Positions 23,701 through 37,200 of a stretch of 64,000 nt of DNA are shown in pieces (positions within the stretch are counted from its first letter, which is position 1; the number at the start of each line of letters is the position of its first letter). Origin of the DNA: Triatoma infestans (Eukaryota > Arthropoda > Insecta > Hemiptera > Reduviidae). A program made the translations under genes and the position numbers. Below the pieces are notes generated by a model that was not told the origin of the DNA, searched no databases, and saw only the letters and a program-made list of their open reading frames with translations. The DNA lies in NCBI GenBank assembly GCA_011037195.1, contig JAAEAF010003361.1:124001-188000 (forward strand). The letters are read 5' to 3'.

Positions 23701-24209
23701 ACGTGTGATCCAGAATTGTTAACAAGTAAAGAATTGGTCCTTTGCAATTTACTATTCTTGGACGGTATTAGTATGTGTTTGCGCTTACCTTCCTCTCTCC
23801 ATTTATAGTATAGTAGGCTAAAAATACTGAAGAGAATTATTTTTGCACAAATACACTAGCAGCATTGTTTGTTTCATGATTGTTTTTCTTTCTTTTGTTG
23901 TTAAGATTTAAATGGGTTCACCTAATGGAGCGATTGAATTATGAGCGTGCTGTAATGAAACAGAAATTGAGAGCAGAAATCAGCCAAGCTAAGCGCATAG
24001 CAAATCATTTTAAGGAAGCTGTAGAAAGACAAGAATATAATAATAAAAGGAACAGAAGAAAAGATGAATCAATGGAAGTTCAAGAACAAGAAGGAACCTC
24101 TGTGGCACAAATGAATGAAAGATTTAAACAAAAAGATACTAAAGAGATCAAAGGCAAAATTATGGCTGAAGAAAAAAGAGAAAATTTTTTAAAGAGTTTA
24201 TTTTCTTGA
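20793..24209 (+). CDS. ABT1: ABT1 / Esf2-type RRM ribosome biogenesis protein
   Basis: Homologue of activator of basal transcription 1 (yeast Esf2), an RRM protein of the small-subunit processome that helps U3-dependent 18S pre-rRNA cleavage. Exons are 20793-21015, 22235-22403 and 23906-24209, giving 231 residues. The RRM starts at about residue 40 with [20 protein letters not shown], runs through [10 protein letters not shown] and the basic [18 protein letters not shown] segment typical of the family, then [20 protein letters not shown] and [17 protein letters not shown] Lys/Glu-rich tail ends in FLKSLFS. The ATG at 20793 is the first in this frame; a GTG at 20733 extends the frame but is not a plausible eukaryotic start. 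AATAAA signals lie at 24293 and about 24325. Intron 1 is 1.2 kb and intron 2 is 1.5 kb; nothing recognisable was found in them. Confidence 0.93.
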
Positions 24210-24478
24210 GCGTCACAAAAAGAAAAAAATTATTTAAGTGTACATATTATGCAATTTTTTTTTTTTTAAGCCCTGTATATATTATTGATGTAAATAAAAC
24301 ATAATGTGTAAATTTGTGTTAATAAAAATGTTTTATCTTTAAATGTAACCGCCTGACGTAGTCTTCATTTAAACAATAGAACTATCATTTCAACTAAACA
24401 ATGCACAAATTAAGTCTTCTAGCGCACATTATGGAGCTAAAAACAATTTTCACTATAATTGAAAAGGCAAGATAAAGC

Positions 24479-24481
<3 letters not shown>

Positions 24482-24526
<45 letters not shown>
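24482..24526. repeat. Poly(T) run, 45 bp
   Basis: Uninterrupted T tract. It could be the tail of a minus-strand retrotransposed copy, but no body with a target-site duplication was identified to its right. Confidence 0.8.
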
Positions 24527-24527
<1 letters not shown>

Positions 24528-25169
24528 AACATGCGCATGAAACTTTAATATTCTAATTGTACTCTAATTCGAATCAAACTGTATATTATGGATATTAAAT
24601 AATACTTTATACTCTAAGAAACAATTTACATTCTAATAAATATTAGTTTCATTCCTCATATATAATAGAATTCTAGTAATTGCGGATAATGCCCCTCCAC
24701 CATTCATTTTCTAAATTTATCTTAAATATTATTTTCTAAGTCGAAAATTCTTGGCTTGGTAGTTTTTTGTTTTTTTTTTAACAAACTGTAACAATCAATA
24801 TACAACAATAAAAGGTAATTAATTTTTTTGACAAAATTTCAAAAGCTATTGAACTTTTATAAATTATATTCATGTAGACAAATTATATTTACACTACATA
24901 AATTATATTTATGTAGACAAAAAAAAAAAAACAAATCTAAAGATACTTCAAACCAATTAACTTTTGTTTTCTCAAAATTAAATCCTTTCCGACCAAATGG
25001 AACCTTTTTCTATATGTTTCAAGCAAAAAAAGTTGCTATTAATTTAAACAAGTTTAAGTTGATTCTAAGATTGTATAGTTAGTTAAAAACAATGCGACAT
25101 TATTATATAAATGATCAGCAACAAACTAATTCAATAGTCCGTAGTCGTGTAAATAAAAATAAAAAAATG

Positions 25170-25257
25170 TTTTTTTTCTGAGAGGATAATTCTTGAGATT
25201 ATTGTACAGGACATAGATATATATATTATCTCAAGAATTATCCTCTCAGAAAAAAAA
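25170..25257. repeat. Perfect 30-bp inverted repeat (hairpin)
   Basis: Left arm 25170-25199 and right arm 25228-25257 are exact reverse complements (core ctgagaggataattcttgag) around a 28-bp AT-rich loop. It could be a small fold-back element or a hairpin RNA source; no target-site duplication is obvious. Confidence 0.85.
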
Positions 25258-26379
25258 ATACCATTATATATATATATATAAAATCCCTAAATTTGTACAG
25301 ATACGTTCTTGAATCAATGGAGAGAAGGACATGATTTTTATTTTGTATGAGATCATAACCCTTTAGCAAATTATCAACTTTTTTAAATTTGTTTTGGTTT
25401 ATGAAAAAAAAATTTATGATAACAGTAGGTTGGGGGGGGGGAACTAATTCGGATATAATTTTGTGGTTTTATTTTCACTAGAAAAATGACTTTTTGCAAT
25501 TTTTTTGTTTTTTAAGTTTAGCTGAAGTTTGATAACATATTCTGATAGAGGATATTCTAATAAATATTAGTTTCATTCCTCAAAATTTCATTGCTCCTTA
25601 TTCAATGATTCTTGAGCAAAATTTAATGTGCGATTTAGTATTAAATGCGTATGAATTGTTTGTTATGCAATAGTTTTTGATAACTACTCCTGATATTTAT
25701 TATCTACCGCACTATTAAAAGAGTGTGTCTTAAATTACTAAACGATTAACATAATGATCAAAATTTCTGTCTTCACGAAGAATCAAATCCGGAATGAGTA
25801 CATTTGGTAATAGATAGCATAAATGTATCAAAACAGCTTTAAAGAAGCAATTTTTATTCCTTACTTTTTCTAAATTGAAATCTCTTTACCAAATTTGAAG
25901 CATTATTGAAAGAAAATATTTTATATATTCTACCAATATCTTTTTTTTTTTTTTTTTTGAATCTTCTGTTTAATTATGAACTTATATGTAAATACCGATT
26001 AATCCGAAATGTACAACCAGCATAAATTAAAACATAACACCGGTCGCAACTGAAAATTTAGTGCCCACATCTTTATGTACGGTTCCAATCTCTAGTCAAT
26101 TAAACATTCAACGTATATATAAACTTTGTGATACTGACTATCAATATTTAGATCTAGTATTAGTACTCCCTCCGAAGTTACTATATCAAAGCAAAGCTTT
26201 TCTGGATAAAGAAGCATGGGTCCTATATTGTAGGGAAAATGCCACTATGCACTACTTGAATGTTTGATTAGTAAATTTGCTTTTTATGACTGCACATAAA
26301 TATTAATATGTTTAAGATTTTAAATGAGGATTAATTTGTACAGTGGTTGTTTTAATTTTTGAAGAAGTTCAGACTTTCT

Positions 26380-26720
26380 TATTTCCGAATTGCGGCAAGG
26401 CCGTTGGACCAATAGGATATTTGCTGCAACTAGCCCGGAAAATGGATGGCGCTGTAGCATCGTGCCTATACTCTGCCGTCAATGACAAAGGTAGTTAATA
26501 GGCTGAGTGTTAATTAATGTTGCAGTTTTTTGAAATTACGATGTTGTTAATTATATAGCTTATTTCATACTACTATTATGTCTTGACGAGTAAGAGGGTC
26601 GCGGCGATGAGCGCAGAAGGGTCAGGGCGAGAGCTGGAGCCGTCGCTGGTGTAGATCTTGGAGCATTGGCTGCAAGTCTGGGAAGCGATAGGCATTTGTA
26701 AGTTTTATCAGGAAGAAGAG
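26380..26720. other. GC-richer island with promoter/exon-like signals
   Basis: It stands out from its AT-rich surroundings. It contains a CCAAT box (gaccaatagg near 26419), then aaaatggatggcgctgtagc and a donor-like aaaggtagtt near 26489. A second GC-rich block at 26585-26697 ends in a donor-like gtaagt. No downstream plus-strand exon was found, so it may be an orphan promoter, a noncoding transcript start or transposon DNA. Confidence 0.3.
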
Positions 26721-28263
26721 GAAATTGCATTACCCGTTTTTTATTAGTATGAAGTGCTTTTTAGCTGTGTTTCCAATTTCTAGTAAAAGAAAAATAACGT
26801 CATTTGACTTTAGCAGGATTCGTTCTACCTATCCTGTTTTTTTTTTTTTAATTTATATACTCTAAAAGAGTTGAACTATTAAAAGTACTTCAAACAATCT
26901 AATCTAATCAAACAAGGCCGAGAATTGAAACAGTGATTTTTAATGTGTAACAACAAAAATCTCATTTTTAAAAGAAAGGTTGAAAAGAAAACTAAGAAAA
27001 TATAATATTAATGCCAAAAATCTGTTTTCAACAGAAATATAGTTATAATGTTATGCAATTACTTTGTTCTAAGTTAGTTGATTTCACCCAAAACTTTTGA
27101 CACTGGTTTATCAAAATCACCCTTTTGTGCTTGTGAGCTTAAGGTAAAAACAACAGAGCCGATTAATATATGCTCAAGATTGGCAAGGATAGGATCACAA
27201 AAATTATGTGAAAGATAAGGAATTTGTCCTAAAGTCTTTACTACTCACATAATTTGTACTTAATTTTTTTTTTTTTAATTACTCACTACAATTACAAATA
27301 TTTCTTGATTAGTAATAATTTGTAAATAAAACAACTTAGCGTGCTTTAAATAAATAAAACTGATTGAAATAAATCTACTAAATTAGTGATATAAAATTCA
27401 AATCTAGTACAGGCATTTTTATCAATATATTGCACTTAATACAAATAAATTTTCATACCAGAATTTTAAAAGACTAATACAACTATTACTACATAACAAA
27501 AAGAAATATTTAAAAATAAAAATAAACATCATTGTTTTGATGCAGTTATTAAAAAAAAAATTATTTCATAAATAAAATAATAGTAATGAGCTTGTTACCT
27601 ACCATAATTATTATTATTGCATTATAGATGCTTATCATTTATTTATAAAACTTATTTTCGCCCATTTTTAGAGGCAAAATATTTTAATGTACCAGATAAT
27701 GCATAAATTTTCATTAGTACATGAAGTTCTTATACCAAATAAGAATTACTACTTTAGAGATTTTTTTTCCTGAATCGACTGCTTCATTCGTGACCTAATA
27801 ATTAGTTTCGGCATTCGTTTTTCATTAGGATGTTCTTGATAACATCTTGAAAATTAGTATTAATACATTGCTAATCCTATAATCCCGAGGCTCGAATACT
27901 TCATAATCACAAAGGGTAGCAGGCTATCGCGGGAAAAAATCCCCTGATGTTTACTAGTACCGTGGATCCTTAAACCACCTTAAAAAATTACTTCTTTTAT
28001 TTATGAAGTGAAGTAACATTTTAGGTACATAAAGATGACATGATATAACCTTTTTAAGAAACAATCCACTTATTACTGCTTTCATTAATAGTAATTATTT
28101 ATTTTATTATTGTTTATTTTTATTGTTATTATTGTTTAAAATTTCATCACATTAAAAAAAAAATTATTTATAAAATGGCGTGATAAAAAGAGTATTGATG
28201 CAGGCATGTCAAATATTATTTTTTGTAAACATGTGCAAATTAAAAACGAAAAACAATAATAGT

Positions 28264-31200
28264 CTAAAATAGACGATAAGCTGGCGGAAATCTGATAAGG
28301 GTTGAACGAGCAAAGTGTTGAGCACAATGATGCCATCCTAATTTTGCACTCATCCATAATATACTTTCTTCAAGTTCACGTGTGGCTTTTTCTTCAAACA
28401 TTTTTATTGCTAATTTAATTGCACGTCCATAATGTTCATATGCCACGGCATGCCACATACCAAAATAGCCAGCCTGCTAAGAAGAAACAAAAATATTAAA
28501 CTTGATTTTAATATGAAGTTGCAATAGTTAAGTGCAGTTTTAAAAGACAAAGAAAATTCCTATCATATTTCCCTGATCGTTATCTTCAACACAATCTTAA
28601 TTGGCTTTAAATTTATTATAAAAAATATTTGTTGACAGTTGATGAATTATGTTATGAAGAAATGTGGTGAGGATCGGTCAAGAAAGAAACATTCAATTAT
28701 GCCAACGTTTCGACAGAGTTTCCTGTCTTTATCAAGGCTTTAATATAATAGTCGTGAAGATGTGGAGAAATAATTTTTAAACATCCACGTTTGTTACATC
28801 GCAGAAACATAAAAAAAAAAAAATTAAAAATCTAGTTTCTTGTCTTAAATCATCTACGTTAAATTTATTTTATGAACCTTTTATTCAATTCTTTTATGTA
28901 CCAAAATCCAACATTAAGGCTTTAAAAGACCTCTGAGCTTACTTGTTATCTTCGCACAACGCATGACAAGAGAGGTACTTTTCTCTGATAATAAAGAAGG
29001 GATTCAATTTTTGGAAGGATTACTTTATTTCGTGAATTCTCTCAATTTTAATACTTTTTTCAAGAGTGCAATATTTTCTTTTACAGCAGGAAGAGTAGCT
29101 GCGCTCGGTACTTCTAAGACTCCAAATTAATATGGAGGCAAAAAGAATACTTGGGAGCAACTCAACTCCCGCTTGGATCCGCTTTGTGCTGAATACGAAA
29201 CTGGAAGCTGTTGATAACTGGCGCAAGCCAGTAATAATGGATAACAGATCAAAAGTTATCTAACACAGAGCGACCACAATTGAATGAGCACGAGATTCCA
29301 AAGCCTGAAGAATCATAATAGTTTAATAAGTATGGTGAGCGTCTTAAACCATCTTTGTGACACTGGTAACCAAGATCGCTACTTACATTTCATGTTTGAG
29401 TAAAATATGTCAACTGGAATTAGAGAACAGGAGCAAACAAAATGAGCAGTTTTAGATTTATAATAAAAATTAAATCTGGGAGAAATAAAGCTTAAAATAA
29501 TATGAAACCGTACATAGTGTAGGATGCTAAGCGACATGAAACCTACCTTTATGTCATTCGGTTCAACATACTGTAAAAGATTCAGCCATACTTCATCTAT
29601 TGCTTCCAGAGTGATTACTTGGTCCCCATTTCCAGATACATGGTTTAAGTATAATCTACACATTGCTGAACCTTTTTTAGCCAGTGCATCTATAATTGCA
29701 TTTTTCTGCTTTTCCATCTTGCTATAATCAAAGCAAAAACTGGGTCTTTATTAGAGGTTACACAGCTCTAATGGAAATTATGTCAATTCTCAGCTATTAT
29801 TAATGAACGCTAGAATATTCTATAGAACGGAATCAACCTTTTGAAGGATATATTATCTGGATATGGATACGGAAATGGAATATATTATCTGAATAATAAT
29901 ATTATTATTTTTATTATTATTATTATTATTTTCTTTTTCTAAGAGCCTTTACAAAACAGTCGGTGATGGGCAGAGCTGTCTGTAACGAAGCTCACGAAGC
30001 TCTGAGAAGGCTCCAAGTGCCATCAGCCACAAATGCTGGCTCGGCTTTGAAAATAGTGTAAACCATTTATAAATTATAAAAATTTAATAACCATAAATAT
30101 TAACAATGACAAATTTTTAGGCCAAAAAATATTTTCTCCCTGTGCTGAATTGGAGGAAAGATTGAGCAAAGCGAGAAAATGAGTTATTTTACAATTTAAT
30201 GACAAAAACTACCACAGTACCTATAAAACTTAATGGGGCTAAAAGCTGATTGACACGGAGCTGGGGATTTTTCTAACTGAACTGTCACATGTCGGACATC
30301 CTCCTCGCCGTAACTAAATAGAAATATTGTGGACTTGAAATATTATTTTCCCGCCTACAAATATAAATCAATCATTTTTCGACTAAAGTCCATGAAACGG
30401 CAATAGAGAACGGATGTGCAAGTTTCATGGATCACCTGAACACGAACACGCAAAACACCGTGTAAGTAAATTACTCTGATATCCACTTCAAATTCAAAAG
30501 TTCTTCGTCTATGATGATCCTACGTGTCTTTAAGGATCTTAACTATCCTTCTCCCAGAGAAGACAAAAAAAAGTGGGGGAAATAAAAAATCACCGAGGGC
30601 GCAGTTTGCCCACTTTTGCTTTTCTTTCCTTAACAACATTCAAAATACAAAGGTTTATGAAAATGGGCAGTAACTTACGAGTTTATTATATTTGCATCAA
30701 CCCGATGATCAGTCTTAATGCCGATATGAGCCAATAGTGCATTCTGATCAACAGCTTTACAAACTTCTCCAGTAACTACTATCATACGTTTCGCTGTTTC
30801 AAGTATCGTATCTGTTATTTCTCCACCTGGATATGGTCGCTTATTTTCCGGTTCCAAAGCTTGTAAAAGACTAGTATGAGATGCTAAATGTTCGGGAAAT
30901 ACATTCACCACATCTGCATAAAGACGTTCAGCGTCTTCAGAATTATCTGCACAGTTAATAAATATTATAAATATAAATTTTAAATCATTTACATGCACTT
31001 CATCTATTTTAAATTGCATGAAATCGAAATCATACATAATACAATATAATATTATCTATTCCATTAATCGTATCCTTGCTAAAACCAAAATACTTTTTAT
31101 TTCTAATAAAACGAGGCAATTATGGATAAATAATCGACTTTTCCGATTCAATTATCTATCTAATTTTATAGACTGAAACATACCACTTACCCATTTTTGA

Positions 31201-34200
31201 CAACCAATTAGTCTTTAAGTCCCTTAGGGCTTCTTCATATTCTTCCCATTTTGTTTTTTCGGCAGTGTTTTTGGAAGAATTTGATGAATTGGTACCCTTT
31301 TTGCTGAGATCTGATAATATATACTTAAATCTGTAAGTATCCTATAAAATATATAATTATTTTTTAGACAGGAGCAAAATGCATTTAAACTTAATATTAA
31401 TTTGTAAAATAATCGCAAGAAAACTTATCAGTAATTTTCGCCGAATCCTTATTGCGATTATTTTACAATTTTTTTTCTTGCGATTCATTTTACAATTTTT
31501 TGCTCTAATGAGACGATCACTAGATTTCCACTCGTACTTTTCATTGGTAGAAAAGCTGACTTTTTATTTCGTCTTACTTTCTTAACAAATATCTCAAAAA
31601 AGAAAAATTTCAGAAATTTAAACTTGATTTCCGTTTAGGTACTACTTGACAATAGGCTTTTAACCAGCGAATCAGAAGTGCGACTTTACTAAAAAAGTTC
31701 TTATAGTTTTTCTCGATATTCTCGAAAGTAGTTCCAAAGATTTTCTTTAATCTTCGTCCACTATCTATACAAAAAAATTCGTATCACTTTTATTTGAAAC
31801 ATGTTTTGGGAAAATTAAAATTTTTTTGCAGAGTTCACTAACAGTAACTTAAGCACCACTTCAGTGCTACCATCTATACATTACATTTGAAGCACTACTA
31901 GAATTCAAAATTTCAAGAAAATTGGTCAGCTGAAAGTGTAATTTTACAGAATATTAAAGGAATTTTCTTGAAAATGGCTATGATGATTTTCTTTAAACTT
32001 GGAATGCTAACTGCAACGTAACACTTTTATTGAAACATTATCCGGATAAATTGGTTTAATGTTTACCGAGGAATCTGGAAGTTAAATTTAGAATGTTCTT
32101 TGGGTTTAGTTAATTTTATTGACCTCCTATTCTGGAATAAAATCACTTCAATTACTACCTGCCTCCTGACCGTGTACATCGATTTCATAACTTAATTAAC
32201 TGCTGTTGGAGAAAGTCGTGTAAATCGTCTGAATGCTTCACATAATTTTTCTCTATATTTCTTTCTTTCTGCTTTAATAAGTATACTACGGTCATGTAAG
32301 ATTTTCGAAATCCTGGTTTCCAAATAAATATTTTAACTAATGACTAAACAAAATACTCCAAAATAAAAAACAAACATCTCAAACTTCATGTTCCGTTTAA
32401 AATTCACCAGATTATTCGAAAATATTTTAGACAAAATTCATCAACCGCAAGAGCGACTTTAAAAATAGTTAAAATATAAATTAAGTATAAATCAATGATA
32501 ATGAATACACTTATGATATGAAATAAAACAAACTGCAGACTGCACCTCAATAACTGGGGAACATTCTTGATTAATTTTAATCAATTCCTTTCAGTGGTTC
32601 ATTGAATGTTTATAAGTGATGAGCCATGATTGATGCTAACGAAAAGACGCTTCAATCTATGAAATATACATTCTATGTATTGATTTTATCCGTCATTTTT
32701 TCCTTTTTTGTTTCTGACTGGTTTGTATCTACATTACATGCTATATAATATTTTTCGTTCGAGGGTAATAAACTAAATTATATACTTACAACTTTTTTGC
32801 CAAGATCTGATTTCGGCAATGTAAAATTTCCACACAGGTACTGGCCAAGTGTTAAATTTCTTAAATTTCTAGAACATAAAATAATCAATTATTCTTTCAA
32901 TTAAACCTAAAAGTGCAATAAAACAAGTATTTTAAGCGTTATGCTTACTTATCATTATGTAAGGGTGCAAGGTATATTGGAGTATGAAAACAACCTGCTG
33001 GGATACTAGCATAATTTAGCTTTTTGCCTTGTATTAAAGCATGTGAATGACTACCGTATATATCCAGTGAAATGTTATTAGCTAATTTTTGCCTAGCTAA
33101 CATAGGCATATCGATCAATTTATCCAAAACATCACGCTTTTCGTGGCGTACTTGCATCTTAATTATATAATCACCTTTCTCTAGTTTTACGGAATACTGA
33201 AATAAAGTTATAATATTTATTCAGAATTGTAATCTATCATTTTCTTTTAGATATACAAAATTACATTTTCCAAATTTATACATTTTCGTCAGAAATGTAT
33301 TCCACAAAAGCTATTTCAAACTTATGCAGAAGTTACTAAATCTTAATTAGATACCTTAGTGGGGTATGCATCTCCACAAGCTAGAAGTTGTTTATTTGAA
33401 TCATACAACATCCACAATTGTGATTCCAATTCTGATTCATAAAGCAAATCTGAGAGCATCGAACATTTAGGAGTTACTTCAGTTCCTCGATTAAGATGGA
33501 GGTTATAAAGTAAAGCAAGTTGGTAAATCTGTCGTCCAGATGGTATTATATCTCTCTTTCCACATGGAAATAATTTTGCTTCACTTGGTCTGTAAAAAGA
33601 AAGCACAATAAATAATGATGTGTTTTATAAAATAAATGTACCCTTTCTTTTCTTTACAAAAAAATTACTATCACTTGTGCATGGACCATGGTCCGTCTGC
33701 CAAGTTGACTTATGTTTAAAATGATTGGAATGTCTATTAGCTAATTATTTAGATATTTTCTTCCAATTAATACAAAATTAAGATTATAAAACAAACATAA
33801 AATCCGAAACTCATAAAATGTTAACGAGTGAAATAAAATACAAATCACAATTCTTAAATGAAATGGAAGATTCTTCTCGACCGTTCTTAAATGATGGATG
33901 AGGATAGTGAGATTCGTTCTTTTAAAAAAAAATAAAAAAACATATTTTTGCCAACGTATCCACAAATATATTGTCTTTATCAAGGCACAAAAATAAGAAT
34001 TGTTAAAAAATGTTTAAAACGACTTAAAAATTTAACTTAAATTTTAGGAAAAATAAGTAGGTGTGAACACCTCAACACCACAGAGAATAGAGAATAGTCA
34101 CTATTTTTGGTGATGTTGAGGTGTACCCACCTATTTATTTTTCCTAAAATATAAGTTAAAGATGTCATGTTTTGCAGATTTGTTAACAATTCTTATTTTT

Positions 34201-37200
34201 ACGCCTTGATAAGGAAAATATATTTGTCAAAACGTTCACAAAAATATATGTTTTTTTATTTTTTTTAAAAAGACCGAATCTCACTTATCCTTATCCATCA
34301 TTAAATGAAATAGGATCCGAAGAGAGGGTCCTATTACATAAAGCTTATAAAACTTAATATTGTTTTAAGATATGAAATTTTTGTTTTCAATGGGAATGTT
34401 GTCAATCATAATTGTATTTTGATAAGTAAAATTACAATAATCTGTCACATAACGTTGAGGTTCAGAAATTTTTTTATTTAAACTAATATTATCGCTTCTC
34501 AATTCACGAAATTGTTTAGCTGGGTTTCTTAATATTTAAGTCCAATTTCGTAGACAATTTAATTTTTTTTTTTAAATCAGCAGTGCAATTGAGGTGGTTT
34601 TTGATGATGTTTTGAACAGTCAAATCTTTTTGTATCGTGTTTAAATCACAATTAATTTTATCAAGCTTCGCTACTCCCACCACTAACTTTATCTGAATTA
34701 TTCATCATATATTACGTCACTTTTGAACTGCAGTAATCCATAAACAAATAAATAATTTCTAATAAAATAGAGCATTTTCTTCACAAGTATTTTTATTAAT
34801 TTTTTTTTTTTTGTCAAACCGATGAACACTAACAAATTATATCACCTTGTTCGGCAAAATTCGACGAGTTGATTGATATGTAATTCACAATGATATACTG
34901 TTTGGATAACTTTAAATTACAATTTACTAGTTAAAACTGAGGAGCGTTATAAAGACGTCATTAATATACCAAGCCTCAGGCCAACTAAAGCATATAAAAC
35001 TGTAAATTATACTGTAATACGACAATAAAAAGAAGCCGTTTAAATATACGCCAGATACATGAAACAACTAAGTCCATTAATTTTTCTTCACTTGCTGAAC
35101 GAAGAAAGTATTTTATTGTATTAATAAAACGAACCGAAGGATATTTAATTCTTAGCCTTATGGGAAAAAGTAGAAGTAACCGGCAAGTATCCAGCTTTAA
35201 AAACACTGTGACATTTCAACACACACAAACTATAGCTGCGGAAGAGATGACTTGAGGAAATAGTTTACAAAACTGGTTCGATATCCCCAAAGAGCTTGAA
35301 CCATACACTTCAGTTTTACACAGCCACGCAAAGGAATCAAAATTAGATCATCTAGATAGCAATGGAAACGGTAGAGCCACTACCTCTACAATCTTTTTTT
35401 TAATTAACAAATGACACCTGTATCGGCAATATTAAATAATAATCGAATGTTCCCATTTTAGACAAAATTTCAACTAATTTCAATATTTGTAAATAATTGC
35501 TAAAAATCCAAAAATATTTTAAAACAAAATAATCAAAAGTTTTGCTAACTTGAGCACAGTGACCATGTGAGTTAATTGCACGGATGGGCTAATTTCTTCC
35601 ACTTGACAACCACTTTTGATTTCAATAATTTTCACTCCTTCAGCGTGGTGCATTGTGAAATCATCTCCATCTGGTGGACAACCTTGTAAATGGAGACTAT
35701 ACTCTACGGTACTATCAGACTGCTCGGACCAATATTTACCAATCACTAATTCCAATACAATTCCACCCTGCAAAAATAAATAAAATTCAGTAAATATAAT
35801 TTTTGTTGTACATCTTTTTACTTTCTCTTAAGATAAAAAGAATGATTACAAACTTATCAGAATTTCAAATTTGCGTTTTCATGGGGATGTGTATGAAAAA
35901 GTGGTTTTTGGGATTTGACAAGTGTCTACAGAAATAGGTAGGTACCGCCAGAAGATTCAAAAAAATAGTTTCGTTAAGAATGGTATACGTGAAAAGTTGT
36001 TTTTTGGTAATAATTTTTTTTTTCTCGTCTTTTATAATTTACTCGGAAATATGCTAAAATAGTTTCTTTTACTTGATATTCTTATTTAACATAATATGTA
36101 GACTTTATTTTAAACTTTTTGTGAAAAAAAATTATTTTTGAGAGTTCCTAGGAGAGCTGTAAGAGGGTTTCCCTCTAAAGTGCCATTTCGATATATTGTA
36201 TAGTTCCAAGTCCCTAAGCTAATCCCGTTCAATGCGTTATCAAAATTTCTATTTTAAAATTTGTCAATAGAGAAGTAACTAGAAGGAAGTGGTATATTTT
36301 CAAATTCAACTTCTTAGAACTGTATAATTTAACCTTGCAGAAACCAAACAATTACCGTAACACGAATTGTGTTAACATTGCAGAAATTAATCTTTTAGAT
36401 TTCCGGGACAAATTTCATGAAATACACTTTAGTTGCCGGGTTGAGACCGCGTCAGGTGGTTTGCTGGAAACCGACGTTTCGCCCATATTTCAATGAGCTT
36501 CTTCAGCGACACTTCACCTTGAAAGCTAAGGAGCATTCATCATTACTTAAATTTTGTATTCCATCTTTCATGATTAAAAAAGATTGTCCTCTAATTACAA
36601 AATATTTAGCAATAAATATTGTACCTTAACTTTGAAAGATGCATGCATGTCCGTTTTGGGATTACAAACTAACATTTTGTAAAACTCCAATGCTTTACAT
36701 GATTGCTTTGGCTTAAGCTGAATAGCATGAATTACGAAATTTCCAGATCGATCTTCATCTTCCACTCTAATCTTTACAACTGGAAAAGGAAAAGACAAGA
36801 TAATTACAATTTAACTTAAATATCTAATAAAAGCATATCTAGAAAGAGCAAAGATTTAAAATAATAAGCAAGCTTTACACTATTAAAAACTGGACAAAAT
36901 TTTTGTATCTCAATTCTTTCTTAAATTTGACAATTGAAAATTTTATTTTCTCTAGTTTAACCACGATAGCTGGCGGCTAATTTAAATTTTTGTTTTTCCC
37001 CTTATTCATATGCAAAATGTGACTAGATCTGACTTCATTTTGATGCACATTATTATGACAATACTGATTTGACAAAGTTTGGCAGGAATCTACAACAATT
37101 ACAATTTTTTTACCTCCAAATTACCTATTATTTACCTTAAAATCTCGAAAGAAATGATAACTGTAGCTTTGCACCTCACCAATTATAATGAATATGTCTT

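Larger units (their letters stand above)
24527..28263. other. Convergent intergenic region between ABT1 and TPP2
   Basis: About 3.7 kb of AT-rich DNA with no gene that could be supported. Contents: a 29-bp direct repeat (24630-24658 and 25554-25582), a perfect hairpin (25170-25257), a (ta)n run near 25264, a G9 tract near 25432, T runs near 25940 and 26840, and a comparatively GC-rich island at 26380-26720. A 68-codon open frame at 26061-26267 has no recognisable similarity. Confidence 0.5.
33870..34330. mobile_element. Fold-back element with family D hammerhead arms (TPP2 intron 15)
   Basis: Two arms of about 200 bp (roughly 33886-34080 and 34108-34307) are imperfect reverse complements around a ~25-bp loop. 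The arms contain the hammerhead-like cores at 33950 and 34203, and the inner ends carry aggtgt/acacct-type palindromes. It has no coding capacity. It resembles a non-autonomous element made of two ribozyme-bearing terminal repeats in inverted orientation. Confidence 0.8.

Noticed and set aside
26061..26267. 68-codon open frame as a gene
   Set aside because: No similarity, splice context or composition signal; consistent with chance.
34860..35400. Penelope-like polymerase fragment
   Set aside because: A minus-strand YINDVF-like string near 34960 recalls an RT catalytic box, but no other motif aligns, so it cannot be supported.
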